A DNA stretch of 64,000 nt from Hofstenia miamia (Eukaryota > Xenacoelomorpha > Acoela): the NCBI GenBank assembly GCA_004352715.1, contig SCFE01000058.1, forward strand, positions 1,375,474 through 1,439,473, given 5' to 3'. This document shows positions 1-10,882 of the stretch, one piece after another (the first letter of the stretch is position 1; the number at the start of each line of letters is the position of its first letter). Both the position numbers and the translations under genes were made by a program. Under the pieces are notes generated by a model. The model was not told the DNA's origin, made no database searches, and worked only from the letters and a program-made list of their open reading frames with translations.

Positions 1-1
1 C

Positions 2-526
2 TTCTTTTATGGGGAAGAAAATCCTACTATCATTATTCCCAAGAAGGTTAATTCTCCTTCCATTGGTGTTTTTGCAGCATGTGGTCATGGTGGCTTAGTT
101 TGTTTTCGAACGTATCGCCATTCAGTTAATAGTGAATTTTTCCTTACTATTCTTCAGGAAGATGTCTGGCCATATTTCCGCCATAGAAGAAACTTGATAT
201 TTCAACTTGATGGAGCTCCAGCTCATTTTGGAACACCTGTCAGAGATTATTTAAATGACAAGTTTAATAACCGCTGGATTGGTAGAGGGGGCTCTTTGGC
301 ACATTACCCAGCAAGATCACCTGATTTGACAATCTGCGATTATTTCTTATGGGGGTACCTACGGGAAAACGTTTATTTTTACACCATTCAAGATATTGAT
401 GACCTAGAAGAAAAAATTCGCCATGAAATCCAATCCATTCCCGTGCAAATGTTCCAACATAGTGCAGATAATTTTGCTGATCGTTGTTTAGCATGTATTA
501 ACTCAAATGGTGGTTATGTTGAATAA
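2..526 (+). CDS. Tc1/mariner-superfamily transposase, C-terminal part (cut by window start)
   Basis: The frame is open from base 2 to a TAA at 524-526, about 174 codons, and the start lies outside the window. It covers the last part of a DDE/D transposase catalytic domain. A QLDGAPAHF block carries the second catalytic Asp, and a PARSPDLTICDYFLWGY block carries the third acidic position. I count 42 residues between QLD and the Asp of CDYF, longer than the 34 of classic mariner. The family cuts and pastes DNA at TA sites. The open frame has no internal stop, so this may be a recent copy. The subfamily cannot be named without alignment. A candidate terminal repeat follows about 85 bases downstream. 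The transposase at 45.3-46.1 kb is related but clearly of another lineage. Confidence 0.85.
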   Translation, partial: FFYGEENPTIIIPKKVNSPSIGVFAACGHGGLVCFRTYRHSVNSEFFLTILQEDVWPYFRHRRNLIFQLDGAPAHFGTPVRDYLNDKFNNRWIGRGGSLAHYPARSPDLTICDYFLWGYLRENVYFYTIQDIDDLEEKIRHEIQSIPVQMFQHSADNFADRCLACINSNGGYVE

Positions 527-610
527 ATATGTTTTTTATTATATAGAAAATACAATTTTGTATTCTTGTCGATTTATTGTTTCGGTTTGCGGGAAATTTT
601 CATAGTCAAA

Positions 611-645
611 GAGGGGTTATTAATTCTGAAACACTCTGTATATAT
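611..645. repeat. Candidate 3' terminal inverted repeat of the mariner-type element
   Basis: Downstream of the transposase stop, a block ends in ACACTCTGTATATA. On the other strand this reads as a terminus beginning next to a TA with ACAGAGTGTTTC. That is the usual shape of mariner-superfamily ends. The matching left end is outside the window, so the call is an inference. Confidence 0.35.
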
Positions 646-909
646 TAGAAATGCATTTGTTCATTCATTCCTGAGATTTCACATAGTAAAAAAGTACTAT
701 ATATATATATGAGGATTCTGAAATTAGAAACAAGAATTCCCAGATTTCAACCCCAAACCCACAAATATTGCAAATGAGTTATTTGATCGGTGAATTGGTT
801 TAGACTAAAAAATATATTGCTATATGTTAAAAAAGATTTTTTTTGAAATGAATTTTATGATTTGTTTGAGGAATGGGAAAGTTTCAAGTTCTAATGTTTA
901 AAAACTCAC

Positions 910-1187
910 CCGAATGAAAGCATTGTTGAAGCTGATAAAAATGCACCCACAGATAACACTGGAAACAAATTCTTTTCCAGTTGCAAATACCAAAATATCA
1001 GAGAAACAAATATTTGGCCAACCGGAAACATTGCCATTGCAAACCCAACAATAAAGTATCCAGCATTGTGATAAGTCCTCGCTTGGTGTGGAAATATGGG
1101 TCCAACAATCGACTCATTTATTCCTTCTAAAGTAAATAATCCAAAAAACAAAGCAAGGAATACAACAGAGAAACCGTTTACAGTCAT
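910..1187 (-). CDS. SLC18B1-like MFS transporter, first coding exon
   Basis: About 93 codons from an ATG at 1187 (MTVNGFSVV) to a splice donor GG|GTGAGT at 910/909. The exon encodes a first membrane segment, a conserved EGINESIVGPIFPHQA loop and a second membrane segment, ending in TMLSFG. The loop position and hydrophobic pattern resemble the N-terminal end of SLC18B1-type vesicular amine/polyamine transporters of the major facilitator superfamily. The exon ends in phase 2, which matches the acceptor of the long second exons at 44,206 and 63,718. Its own second exon would lie below position 900, where only a transposon is visible, so it is outside the window or lost. The frame stays open upstream to 1280, but an acceptor-like TTTAG just before the ATG makes the shorter start more likely. 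Confidence 0.75.
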
Positions 1188-1426
1188 TACTCTAAAGCAA
1201 ATGCGGAAGTTGATGAGACTTCCTTTACCAAAACGGCTAAATTGTTTTTTATGTGCTAACTTTCTAATAAATAGAAACATGACGATAATTGAACCAGTTG
1301 ATGATATACGATTTTAGGAGAATTCATTTGCTTTAACATTAATATCAGTGGACACCTAAGATCAGAAATATTTATGCATGAATACCAAGCTAAAGAAAAA
1401 ATTTTTACATACAACTAAGAACATAA

Positions 1427-1549
1427 CATCCTAAAATAGACGAAGCTTTAATCATCAAGCAAACAAAGAAACATCAATTACTAAATACGCAACAAAGCAT
1501 GATAACATTAAATTTATTCTTGTGTGCATGTAGTAATTTTGTATTATAA
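1427..1549 (+). pseudogene. Penelope-like retroelement, C-terminal tail fragment
   Basis: An open stretch encodes HPKIDEALIIKQ, then a short gap, then MITLNLFLCAC and a stop at 1547-1549. A His-Pro-Lys...Glu-Ala-Leu-x-Ile block followed by Leu-Asn-Leu-Phe is the usual end of Penelope-like element polyproteins, just after the GIY-YIG nuclease. The upstream nuclease and reverse transcriptase are not visible, so this is a 5'-truncated copy. A hammerhead-like motif lies 45 bases downstream, as expected for this class. The identification rests on a short match from memory and is moderate. Confidence 0.45.
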
Positions 1550-1593
1550 TAGTGTAGTGAATTGTAAATATTTATTTCCCCGCATATTTGTTA

Positions 1594-1623
1594 CTGATGA
1601 GGATTTTCAGAATCGAAACCGGT
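1594..1623 (+). ncRNA. Hammerhead-ribozyme-like motif at Penelope-like element end
   Basis: CTGATGA at 1594-1600 is followed by a GATT/AATC four-base stem with a five-base loop. Then come GAAA at 1615-1618 and palindromic CCGG with a T. This is the order of a type I hammerhead core with a one-pair stem III closed by a palindromic tetraloop, as reported for Penelope-like elements. One extra base (G) sits between CTGATGA and the stem, and stem I pairing is poor. The copy may therefore be degenerate and inactive. Confidence 0.4.
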
Positions 1624-1673
1624 TTATATTTTTCATAGCGTTTAAAAATTAATATATATATATATATATATAT

Positions 1674-2238
1674 TAGGGCTGTCCCTTCGACTGGGAATTT
1701 TTATGTTGTTGAAAATCAGGATGTCGTTACATCATGTAATTTTTATAAGCAGATATATCAGTATATCTGACAACCGGGTCATTTTTTTCAAAGTACATAA
1801 TATAAAATATATGAAAGCATGAAAAGCAACAATTTTTTCAAATTTAGCAAACTACAAAGTATATTAATGTTCTCATCATTGAACGAAGCCCTTGTTTTGT
1901 TAAAAACAAAACCACAAGGAACAATTTTTGGTTTAATACTAATACTTTTCTTCCCACCATTTCAATGGATTGCCCTCTGTCTTCCTTAATGGACTGATAT
2001 CTTCAAATTTCTTCGGAAATAGGTTCTGAAGCTGCTACTGACACATCTTCTTCTTGGTAGTCGGAATCAGATTGTTGTCACTCATATCGTCTTTGCTTAG
2101 CAACTAATTTGGAACATAAGAAACATCTTCAGTCGGAGAGTTATCCGGAGCAACTTCAATGATAATTTACCTTCAGAGAAATTGACGTTTATCTTTAGTA
2201 AAGCAGTTCAGTTTCTTAAAACGAATATTCAGGAAGCT
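1674..2238. other. Non-coding stretch
   Basis: After a (TA)n tract ending near 1673 there is AT-rich sequence with no ORF, exon border or repeat end that I can support. Confidence 0.5.
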
Positions 2239-2545
2239 CCCAGTAAACATAGAACTGTCATAAAGACGTTGCTGAACGACATAATAACGGCACTAAAACG
2301 ACATTACAAAACAACGTCTTTTCACAATAAAACGACAAACTATCAATAAAAATGCAGTTTTTAAAAAATTTATCTTGAAATTGTCATAATACTAAAATTA
2401 TTCCTATTTTTAAATATTTTTTGCTAGACGGAATTATACACCACCACTAATCCGCACTATAAACGCCACTCAAACAATTCAACGCCTATTAAACGCCAAT
2501 ACACCACAAAAACGGCGTCATTACAACAGTTCTATGTTTACTGGG
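2239..2545. mobile_element. 307-bp MITE with about 20-bp terminal inverted repeats
   Basis: The left end reads CCCAGTAAACATAGAACTGT and the right end is its exact reverse complement. The match weakens over the next ten bases. The interior has no ORF but is rich in short AACGNC-type words, often in pairs, as in many non-autonomous DNA transposons. I could not read a clear target-site duplication, so the superfamily is not assigned. Confidence 0.7.
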
Positions 2546-2626
2546 TTGCGCATTTAACCAGGCGTATATATTTGTCGCTCGAAATTATTTAATATGTGCT
2601 GCTTGAAGTCATGTCTATATGGAGGA

Positions 2627-2956
2627 TCACCTCTTGAGATCGCAGGGAATGTCGCAGTATTGCAATGTTGGAAGCACATCACTTGCTGAAGCAATTTGTT
2701 CATAACAAAGCATTTTCGAGGCTAATTCACACAGTTTGAGTACATATGTGAAACTTTTGATGTTATAATAATTAGAGTCCACCAGGCTGTCATAAACGTT
2801 TTCAATGTTATTCTGTAAAGCACTGATGCTTTGAAGCATTTCTAAAGGTGAGTTCCCGCGCATTGAATTATTTGACGGCTCCACCCGTCGGCAATCTATC
2901 ATGTTCAACTGTGTTGTGCTTGAAATGATAAACAGTTTTCGATATTTGGCAACCAA
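2627..2956 (-). CDS. Unrecognised ORF, 109 codons
   Basis: An open frame on the minus strand with more G and C than its surroundings and several Leu/Ile/Ser-rich helical stretches (for example PLEMLQSISALQNNIENVYDS). I recognise no family. It may be one exon of a host gene or an old transposon remnant. The frame continues a little upstream without an obvious ATG or acceptor. There is no functional call. Confidence 0.3.
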   Translation of the reverse strand: MVAKYRKLFIISSTTQLNMIDCRRVEPSNNSMRGNSPLEMLQSISALQNNIENVYDSLVDSNYYNIKSFTYVLKLCELASKMLCYEQIASASDVLPTLQYCDIPCDLKR

Positions 2957-3153
2957 TGTTTTTGCAACTCACGAATTTTTAATTGCTGTGACTATTGAAT
3001 TATGAAATACAGAAAGCAAGCAAAGTATTGAATGAATACCAGGTGTTGGGGAAAACGCACTTGTTTCATTTATATCGTTGTTTCATTTATATCGTTGGCA
3101 ATTCATCATCAACGCACAATAAAATTTGCCTCCTCATATTTGCAGCAGCATTT

Positions 3154-4317
3154 GTAGTAACAACAACAACCAAAAATCACAAGAAATAATACAAAACTTG
3201 TGAAAAATGATTACCGTACATTTATTTAAATAATTAATTAATTTATTTATATAAAACTAATTTCAATTCTGTCACGTTTATCGTTTTAGATGAGCTTGCA
3301 TTATTAAGTCATTTGACTAATGATACTTAATTAATCAAGAATCACTTTGATTTGAATATATTCTAGATTTTTTTAAAAATTTAAAAGATAGATTAACTGC
3401 ATACGTTCTTTTATTTTTAATGGCATGAATCTAAAACTTGCTTTTCCAGTACATACGATGAGTTTGTATTAGTCCGGGTGGCGACATGTGGTAGGTGCTN
3501 TCTCAGGTGCATATAAAAATTGCTTTCACTATTAAATATTTTGGATATATGGTTGTTTTCAGCATATAGTATTGTGCAGGCATAGTGATGATCCTAGAGT
3601 ATGCAACAAACAGCTTTTTGCATTATTATGACTCAAAATATACCATGCAAGTTTCAATGTGTGCTTTGGTGATTTTTTGTTAAGATAATTATCTGCTGGC
3701 TGCATCTCACATTTGATCTCAGCCCTATAATAAGCCAGTTCTTAACTACCTCAAGTCTGTTTGCATTGATCTAGCATTTTTTGTCCATTGTGGTTGACCA
3801 TAGTGACACTTGTTGACATTATATCTGGTATATTTGTAAATATATCTTAGTAATTTGTAAATAGCACTTTGAGTTACATTTACTCTGTGCAAATTCCACT
3901 TGTCATAGAAGTATGGTAGTTGAGAGCCAGTATTTGGGATTTGGCAACCATAACATTTTTTAATTTCTNTGTAGTAACAACAACAACCAAAAATCACAAG
4001 AAACAATACAAAACTTGTGAAAAATGATTACCGTACATTTATTTAAATAATTAATTAATTAATTTATATACAACTAATTTCAATTCTGTCACGTTTATCG
4101 TTTTAGATGAGCTTGCATTATTAAGTCATTTGACTAATGATACTTAATTAATCAAGAATCACTTTGATTTGAATATATTCTAGATTTTTTTAAAAATTTA
4201 AAAGATAGATTAACTGCATACGTTCTTTTATTTTTAATGGCATGAATCTAAAACTTGCTTTTCCAGTACATACGATGAGTTTGTATTAGTCCGGGTGGCG
4301 ACATGTGGTAGGTGCTA
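3154..4317. repeat. Duplicated flank around a single-N insert (assembly join)
   Basis: Bases 3154-3499 recur almost exactly at 3970-4317. Between them, bounded by single Ns at 3500 and 3969, lies a 468-bp piece that belongs to the Polinton TIR. Its last part recurs at 5437-5569 and its reverse complement ends at 18,893. Read literally, this is a repeat. It more likely records two unmerged versions of one junction. Confidence 0.7.
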
Positions 4318-4947
4318 ATGAATTTAATTGGAAAATGAATTCAACGGGTTGGAATTTAATGCACAAGATATGATTAAATGTGATGAGGAACACCTTTAGC
4401 TCATATATCTATTCTTGTTTGTATTTCCTAAGTGCATCATAAAATCGTTTGTTGTGTTTGATAAAAAATGGTTATCACTAGGGCGAATATTTTTTTGACC
4501 TAAAAATTTTGTATTTTGACTACAAAAATTAACCAAAGAGCTAAAATTTTGAGGTTATTTTTAACTAATGATGAATTTAAAACGACTTTAAGTTGAGTAC
4601 GTCTTGCTTAAAGTGTGTTATAAATTTTTTTTAACAGAAAATAACAATTTGACTTTATTGACTTTTACGCGTCCTAATTATCAGCTATAAAATCGTGAAA
4701 GAAATAACCGATTTTTGGCGGATCCTATATAATAAAACAAAAAATTTGCTAGTTTTTAGTTGAAGATTGTCTGTTTGTAGATCAATTGCAAACAAATATA
4801 CTAAGCTTGCTTTAAAATATGCAAGATTTAGATTTTGGTAATTAGCAATAATTTTTTAAGACCCAATTTTTATGGGTGAACAGTGTTTCAACATACCGTG
4901 TTTTTGCAGTAATATAGTCATAGAGTAAGTTAATGAACTTTTAGGTT
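4318..4947. other. AT-rich non-coding stretch before gap
   Basis: I see no ORF or repeat end here. It runs into a gap of 489 Ns (4948-5436). It may be host DNA flanking the Polinton or part of its outermost TIR. The right TIR shows no matching sequence beyond 18,893. Confidence 0.4.
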
Positions 4948-5436
4948 NNNNNNNNNNNNNNNNNNNNNNNNNNNNNNNNNNNNNNNNNNNNNNNNNNNNN
5001 NNNNNNNNNNNNNNNNNNNNNNNNNNNNNNNNNNNNNNNNNNNNNNNNNNNNNNNNNNNNNNNNNNNNNNNNNNNNNNNNNNNNNNNNNNNNNNNNNNNN
5101 NNNNNNNNNNNNNNNNNNNNNNNNNNNNNNNNNNNNNNNNNNNNNNNNNNNNNNNNNNNNNNNNNNNNNNNNNNNNNNNNNNNNNNNNNNNNNNNNNNNN
5201 NNNNNNNNNNNNNNNNNNNNNNNNNNNNNNNNNNNNNNNNNNNNNNNNNNNNNNNNNNNNNNNNNNNNNNNNNNNNNNNNNNNNNNNNNNNNNNNNNNNN
5301 NNNNNNNNNNNNNNNNNNNNNNNNNNNNNNNNNNNNNNNNNNNNNNNNNNNNNNNNNNNNNNNNNNNNNNNNNNNNNNNNNNNNNNNNNNNNNNNNNNNN
5401 NNNNNNNNNNNNNNNNNNNNNNNNNNNNNNNNNNNN

Positions 5437-7777
5437 TAAATATATCTTAGTAATTTGTAAATAGCACTTTGAGTTACATTTACTCTGTGCAAATTCCATT
5501 TGTCATAGAAGTATGGTAGTTGAGAGCCAGTATTTGGGATTTGGCAACCATAACATTTTTTAATTTCTTAATTGGACTATTAAATTGTTAGTCAGATAAA
5601 TATGGCTGTAAAACTAATTAATAAATGAGAAATAGACATGCATGGTGGGATACATAATTTAAAAATATTGATTTGAAAAGACATGATTGTCATTAAGTTG
5701 GACATATTTTGTTATTAATATATACAATATTGACATGCATATCTATTAGTTTTGACAAATCTTTCTGCATCTGTTTCTGTTCAAGTATGTGTTTGTGCAT
5801 TCACATCACAAACACTAGTGAAAAACATGCTTCATGAGTATATGTATACTGAAAACTGAAAGGGGCACTAAAACAATTATTTCTAAAAATTGTCATACTT
5901 CTTTTGCTCATTGTAGCAATTTTTGTTCCAAATTGAGGAATTTCTATTTTTAACAGTAGAAACAACTAAAATCCTCGTATGTATAGTACTTTGTTTTATT
6001 ATGTGAAATTTTAGAGGTGGATGCAAAAAATGAGGTTAAGAGATGTTGCTATGCACTTCTAGATATTTGGAATGATTCATTACAGAAAGTTCAGCTTAAT
6101 TTTTATTGATTCATAGTTTATTCATGTTAAAATTAGTCAGTTGAACTCATCCTGCTTATTTCAAGATAAGATATCAAAAGATCTTGTTTTTTTTCTGATG
6201 AATGCAAGAGCTTAGTAATCTAAAAGCATTCAAGTGATTTTTGTTTATAGAATTATAATTATCATTCAATCTTAGGTATGCTTCTGCTTAATTTTGCAAA
6301 GAAGGCATGAATTTGCATAGATGGACTTCAGTTGATTAAAAATTTTCAAATAAAGTCTACATAGTTCTAACTAAAAATTTTCTACTAATAACAAGGTTCT
6401 GTAGCTAAAATTTCAAGTTTCTAAGAAGAAAAGACATGTGGGTTATACAACATGAAAATAGAGGCTTAAAATTTGTTTTATGGGAAGTTGCAATGAAAAT
6501 GCAGTACAAAATGCTNGAAATGTTTTTCTCAAAGGTAACCATATAAAGACATTGGTAATCTAAACCAGCCTTGAGGATCACAGAGTTTAATGTAGGATAA
6601 TTAAATTTTTGTATTTCAATGTTATCTACTATGTATTTAATTACTTCCTTTGCACTGGTTAATNNNNNNNNNNACATGAAAATAGAGGCTTAAAATTTGT
6701 TTTATGGGAAGTTGCAATGAAAATGCAGTACAAAATGCTAGCATACTCAAATATATATATTTTGAGAATTATTCAGTAGTGTAGTACAATTTATATTGCA
6801 GAAGCTAATATGTTACTATGATGGCTAGGGCTGTCATGGAGCTATTACACCATATATTAAAAGGATACCACCTTAAGTATAAATTTAAAGAGTTTAACTT
6901 TAAGCATTTTTTGGTAGTTATTTTGCATGATATTTAATTTTTAGGGAAATTTTTAGTGTTATTATAGCCAAAATAGTAAGCAATTAGATTAATATATTAA
7001 AAAGTAATTAAAATGCAAAAGAAATAGTGGGAGCAGTGCTTCTAACACACTTGTTAATAATTTAAAAATTGTATTCTGTCAGCAATTTTCAGTGTTGAAA
7101 TTCAAATCTTTACACCAACTTTGTGAATCAAACCTTTTAATGTTCACTAGCACCCAATCAAACTGTATAATTCATCACGTAAATTTTGATAAAGCATCCC
7201 CCTTCATCTCACCACTCCTCTAAATGAATAACATTTGTTAAACATCATATAATAATACATATCCAATATAAAAATAGAAAATTATCAATTTCTATAAGAA
7301 CCCTTTAACCTATTAACTTGAAAATAAGTTACTATACATAATTTTTTATTTAAAAGCAATTGAAAAGGGTTTCAGAGTGATTAATGCAATATTTAATGAG
7401 ATATTTAACATTTTTGTTGTTTTCAAAAGATTACTGGTTGCATTATGATCCCATCACATCATATTGTTCATTTTTTAATGAAATTTGAACTGTAGTTTCA
7501 AATTATATTTTTTAATCAAAACATAAACTCTGTAACATGTCTTAATAAGAGACTCTTTTTTAAGAAATATCAAGTATTTTTAATAGCAGCAATATCTGTG
7601 ACTCAATCCATATCCATTGAAAAATCACCTGTAACTGTCATAGAGAATTGAATGTACATCACAACATTGGATACTTCCAAATACATATTCAAATAAGCTT
7701 TTTAAACATCTTTCTCCAGGACCAATCAAACATATTTCCTGCTTGAATTTATCTAGAATATCACTTATAGAAATGTT
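5437..7777. repeat. P1 left terminal inverted repeat
   Basis: The reverse complement of 16,389-18,460 follows this stretch closely over its whole length. The match ends near ACATTTCTATAAGTGA at 7777. It is interrupted by a patch of 66 duplicated bases, one N, 147 foreign bases (6517-6663, a diverged copy of about 7771-7918) and ten Ns (6664-6673). Confidence 0.85.
6002..6108 (+). pseudogene. Exon-like open stretch inside the Polinton TIR (reads inward)
   Basis: After an acceptor-like ATTTTAG, a frame encodes EVDAKNEVKRCCYALLDIW and continues through NDSLQKVQLNFY to a stop. The same frame is kept in the inverted arms near 31,426-31,500 (minus strand), which suggests past coding. I recognise no family. 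It could be a small TIR gene or a piece of captured host gene. Confidence 0.3.
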
Positions 7778-8045
7778 TTTCTCAAAGGTAACCATATAAA
7801 GACATTGATAATCTAAACCAGCCTTGAGGATCACAGAGTTTAATGTAGGATAATTAAATCTTTGTATTTCAAAGTTATCTACTATGTATTTAATTACTTC
7901 CTTTGGACTGGTTAATTCATTTTCCCTGTTTCATTAGAACAAACTGTAGATTGCACTCCATAATTTTTTTCATTTTCACCTGTCTTGGTATCATTTACTG
8001 TTTTCAGTATAATTGGTTCACTTAAAATTGGAACTCTTTTGCTCA
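7625..8045 (-). pseudogene. Polinton P1 small ORF of unknown function
   Basis: It begins with an ATG at 8045 (MSKRVPILSEPIILKTV) placed five bases after TTTATATAG. The first 44 codons end in a stop. The frame then shifts into SPKEVIKYIVDNFEIQ and continues to SILYDSYR and a stop, about 140 codons in all. The C-terminal third lies in the left TIR, so the right arm repeats it at 16,394-16,550. I know no matching family. Its place among capsid-side genes suggests a structural or packaging role, but nothing in the sequence shows it. Confidence 0.45.
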
Positions 8046-8130
8046 TTTTCTATATAAATGATTAGAAAAAATTAATTTCAATAATTTAGCTTAGGAAGGA
8101 AATATGTCAAATTTTGCAATCTAATCCATT

Positions 8131-9309
8131 TTATACGCCCTGCATCACTTGCAAACAGCCAAAATGGACCATTCTCATGTAAAATATCACACCAATTATA
8201 CCACTAGATGTACCTAGGGTAAATATTAATTTATTATAATCTAAACTGTACACAAGTTCCTGATTAATAATAATTATATTTGCATACTTTTGCAAGTTGC
8301 ACTTATTCCTTTGGCATATTTCTCTAAAGAATATGTGCTTACCAATTACCTTATATTGACAATGTTGCAAATCAGAATTATAAGTGTTTTTAAATTCTGT
8401 ATCAAATTTCATTCCTTTAATATTATCACTGCCATCAGTACTACTATTTAATTCAATGTCATTTGAAAATAGATCAGTTGTGTCAAAATATATATTATTT
8501 AAGGAAACAAATGTTTCTTCTGTTACTAAATTGTGTACAGACAATACACCCAATTTACTAATTTCAACATAAATATCTTTTGATTTTTCACAAACTACTG
8601 CAAATCTTTGGAGGCCATGTTTTTTTTGGTAAGGAAAATAAAGTCAAGTTGTTAGACAAAATCTCAGCAGTTTTAAAAACATATTTACCCCTAAAATGTA
8701 CAAAAGTATTAATTGTTTGTAGGAAAGTAAATACTATGTCACTAGAATTTCCATTATATATATTATCACTTATCAGTGTACAATGAATTGAAATGTTGTC
8801 AATTCCTTTTGCAATATTAGGAACATGATTTGAAATTGTAGTCTTTTTAAAGATCATTGGATGGTTTTTATTTAAGAACTTAAAACCAAGTAGATCACCA
8901 AATTCTTTATACAATGTTAAACACATTTTAGCCTCTAATGAAACCAATACCTTATACATATTTTCATTAAAAATAATTTCAACATATTTATCTGTAGTTT
9001 CATTTGATCAATGACCATTTGCTACAATTTCATTATTTATATATGCTGATATATCTTTGTACTGATAAATACCATCAGGAAATATAACTTTTATCCATGT
9101 AATAGCCCTATTGTGGGAATATTCAAATTTGCTGTTCTTATACTCCTCAGAAATGTTGTACCAAGAGTATGACATATTTATTTGATCTAAGCAAATGCAA
9201 TGTGGTTGTGTGTGTAATCTTAAGGGATTTACAAATTTTACTGTGAATCAAAAGGTTTACCTATAACATTTTCATAATTTGAATTTAGAAATAAAGGAAT
9301 TTCAGTCAT
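8131..9309 (-). pseudogene. Probable Polinton minor capsid (penton-like) protein, broken
   Basis: Reading starts at an ATG at 9309 (MTEIPLFLNSNYENV), five bases after TTATATAG, and runs about 390 codons across at least four frame changes or stops to 8131. Landmarks in order are a SWYNISEEYKNSKFEYS block, a FPDGIYQYKDI block, a KGIDNISIHCTLIS beta-rich block followed by an Asn-Gly-Asn turn, and a hydrophobic tail. This order resembles the single-jelly-roll minor capsid protein found in many invertebrate Polintons. That is a recollection of the family pattern and I cannot align it here. P2 carries the same gene with mostly the same breaks. Confidence 0.45.
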
Positions 9310-9310
9310 A

Positions 9311-9432
9311 TCTACTATATAAGGAAAAAAGAAAATCTTTTTTCCGAGAAAAGTTCTTTCTCTTAAGTAAGAGTGAAATTAATTTCACAACAGAGAACCT
9401 TGGTTTTCCTTAAGAAAATTAAAGTTGTAATT
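9311..9432 (-). promoter_or_regulatory. Repeated start-region block with TATA-like word (P1, penton side)
   Basis: This block lies between the stop of the coiled-coil gene and the ATG of the penton-like gene. It is similar over about 110 bases to 11,448-11,557. On the minus strand it holds a T-rich run, CCTTATATAG and then the ATG. The repeat in front of two separate genes suggests a shared promoter. The role is inferred. Confidence 0.5.
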
Positions 9433-10728
9433 TAGTGAAAAATTTCTTAACCTCTTCTTTAGTAATAGCTTTTAATCTTACTAATTTTTCAATTAACTGA
9501 ATAATTTCATTATATATTTGAGCACTGTCATTTCCAGTATTTTTAGAAGAAATAAGTAATTCCAAGCAATCAATTAATTGTGAAGCATCATTGTAGTAGA
9601 AGACACTTTGACCCTTAATTATCTTTTTAACTTTTTGATTCTTACAATTACTCTAACTCCAGCAAGCTTTACAATTTTCCCAAGTACTCTCTTAGAATTT
9701 TCAGTGTATTTATCTTGTTTTTAATTATATCTCTTTGATCTATAAAGGATTGAAAATTGGTTCAGAAATAATTGGTTTTCCATAAGGATTGACATTTAGA
9801 TCTATATAGTAAGCTTCCAAAATATATTCTCCACATAATTTATCCATATCTATAAATGTAATTTCAAACATGTTCTCATAAACATTAAGAGGAAAAGACT
9901 TCTTTTTCTTAAGGGTAACTCTGTTAACTGTAGGCAGAGTATCTCTAGTCTTGAGTCATTTTCCTTGAATATTTCCATCAATAGATTCATTACAGTCAAC
10001 CAATTGAGTATTTTTTAACACAGAATTTATAAATTACTTATATTTCTTTAATTCCTTTTCTATCTCTTACTAAGACATCATAATTTGCCTTATTTTCATC
10101 ATGTTTATCAACAATTTCATTTTGTTGATTAATAATTTCATTATAATATACTTGCTCATCATTTGTTAAATTTGTTTTTTCTTTAAATTCTCTTATTACA
10201 AGTTTTAACTTATCATTATTCTTTTTTCAACCATTATCTTTTATAATTTCATCTGTTTGTGCAATTAGATCTTCTTTTTCTGTATTATTAGTTGTTCTAA
10301 GCTCCTTTGGTAAAGTTAAGCTATATTTACTTAGAACATCTATATCAAAATTGGTTTCAATTTGTGGAGCCTTTGTTCCTGATCCTGTATAGAACTCTCA
10401 TCTCCAAAAGAACTTTCATCTTCTAACAGTTGTAGATTGTATGGCTTCCAGTAATCTATTGCATTTTGTAACTGGATTTGATTTTTTCTCATTTCAGCTA
10501 ATTCATTTGTTTGATCCCTTAGATTTTGTTCAATGGTATTTGCTTGATCTTTAAATAGATCTCCTTGATCTGAAATAGTCTTTGTAATAGGCTTGTATAT
10601 ATCTTGTAAGTGGTACTAAACTTCATTTTCTTGGTTAATGTAGTCATGTTTTTGTTGTAAAAACTTTTTTCTGGCTTACTGATTTCATCTTCAAGATTTA
10701 CTAGTTTTCTATGTTCATTGTAATCCAT
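9419..10728 (-). pseudogene. Polinton coiled-coil protein, broken
   Basis: It begins MDYNEHRKLVNLEDEISKPE at an ATG at 10,728 that follows TTATATAAC. About 430 codons can be followed through several frame changes. The first 70 and the middle (FKEKTNLTNDEQVYYNEIIN) are charged, heptad-like coiled coil. A beta-rich segment includes MFEITFIDMDKLCGEYILEA. The end has a YYNDASQLIDCLELLISSKN block and a charged helix up to the stop at 9419. I associate this C-terminal pattern with a Polinton protein of unknown function seen in arthropods. A structural or scaffolding role is only an inference. Confidence 0.45.
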
Positions 10729-10882
10729 TGTTATATAATTAATTTAGAAAGTAAGTTTTGACTCATATCTTTTGAAATATAGAACACATTGTCCCTTAGC
10801 TCTTAAAATTGAACACACTTTTCTGTGTGCATATATTACAAAGTTTTATTAAAGTTTTTGTGTACTGTCTTCTTTTCTTTGT

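Noticed and set aside
3032-3190. Possible secreted peptide (64 codons, hydrophobic with Thr run)
   Set aside because: Thr repeats come from an ACAACA tract, and the duplicate copy at 3970 does not keep the frame.
4930-5499. Long open frames across N runs (also at 19.2-20.6, 32.9-33.8, 34.9-36.1, 38.3-39.6, 40.9-42.0, 51.2-51.4 and 53.2-54.5 kb)
   Set aside because: They consist mostly of unknown residues translated from Ns.
10800-10830. ACACACTTTTCTGTGTGC hairpin as a terminator between two Polinton genes
   Set aside because: The stem is only about five pairs, and eukaryotic elements do not use such terminators. It was noted in both copies but not credited.
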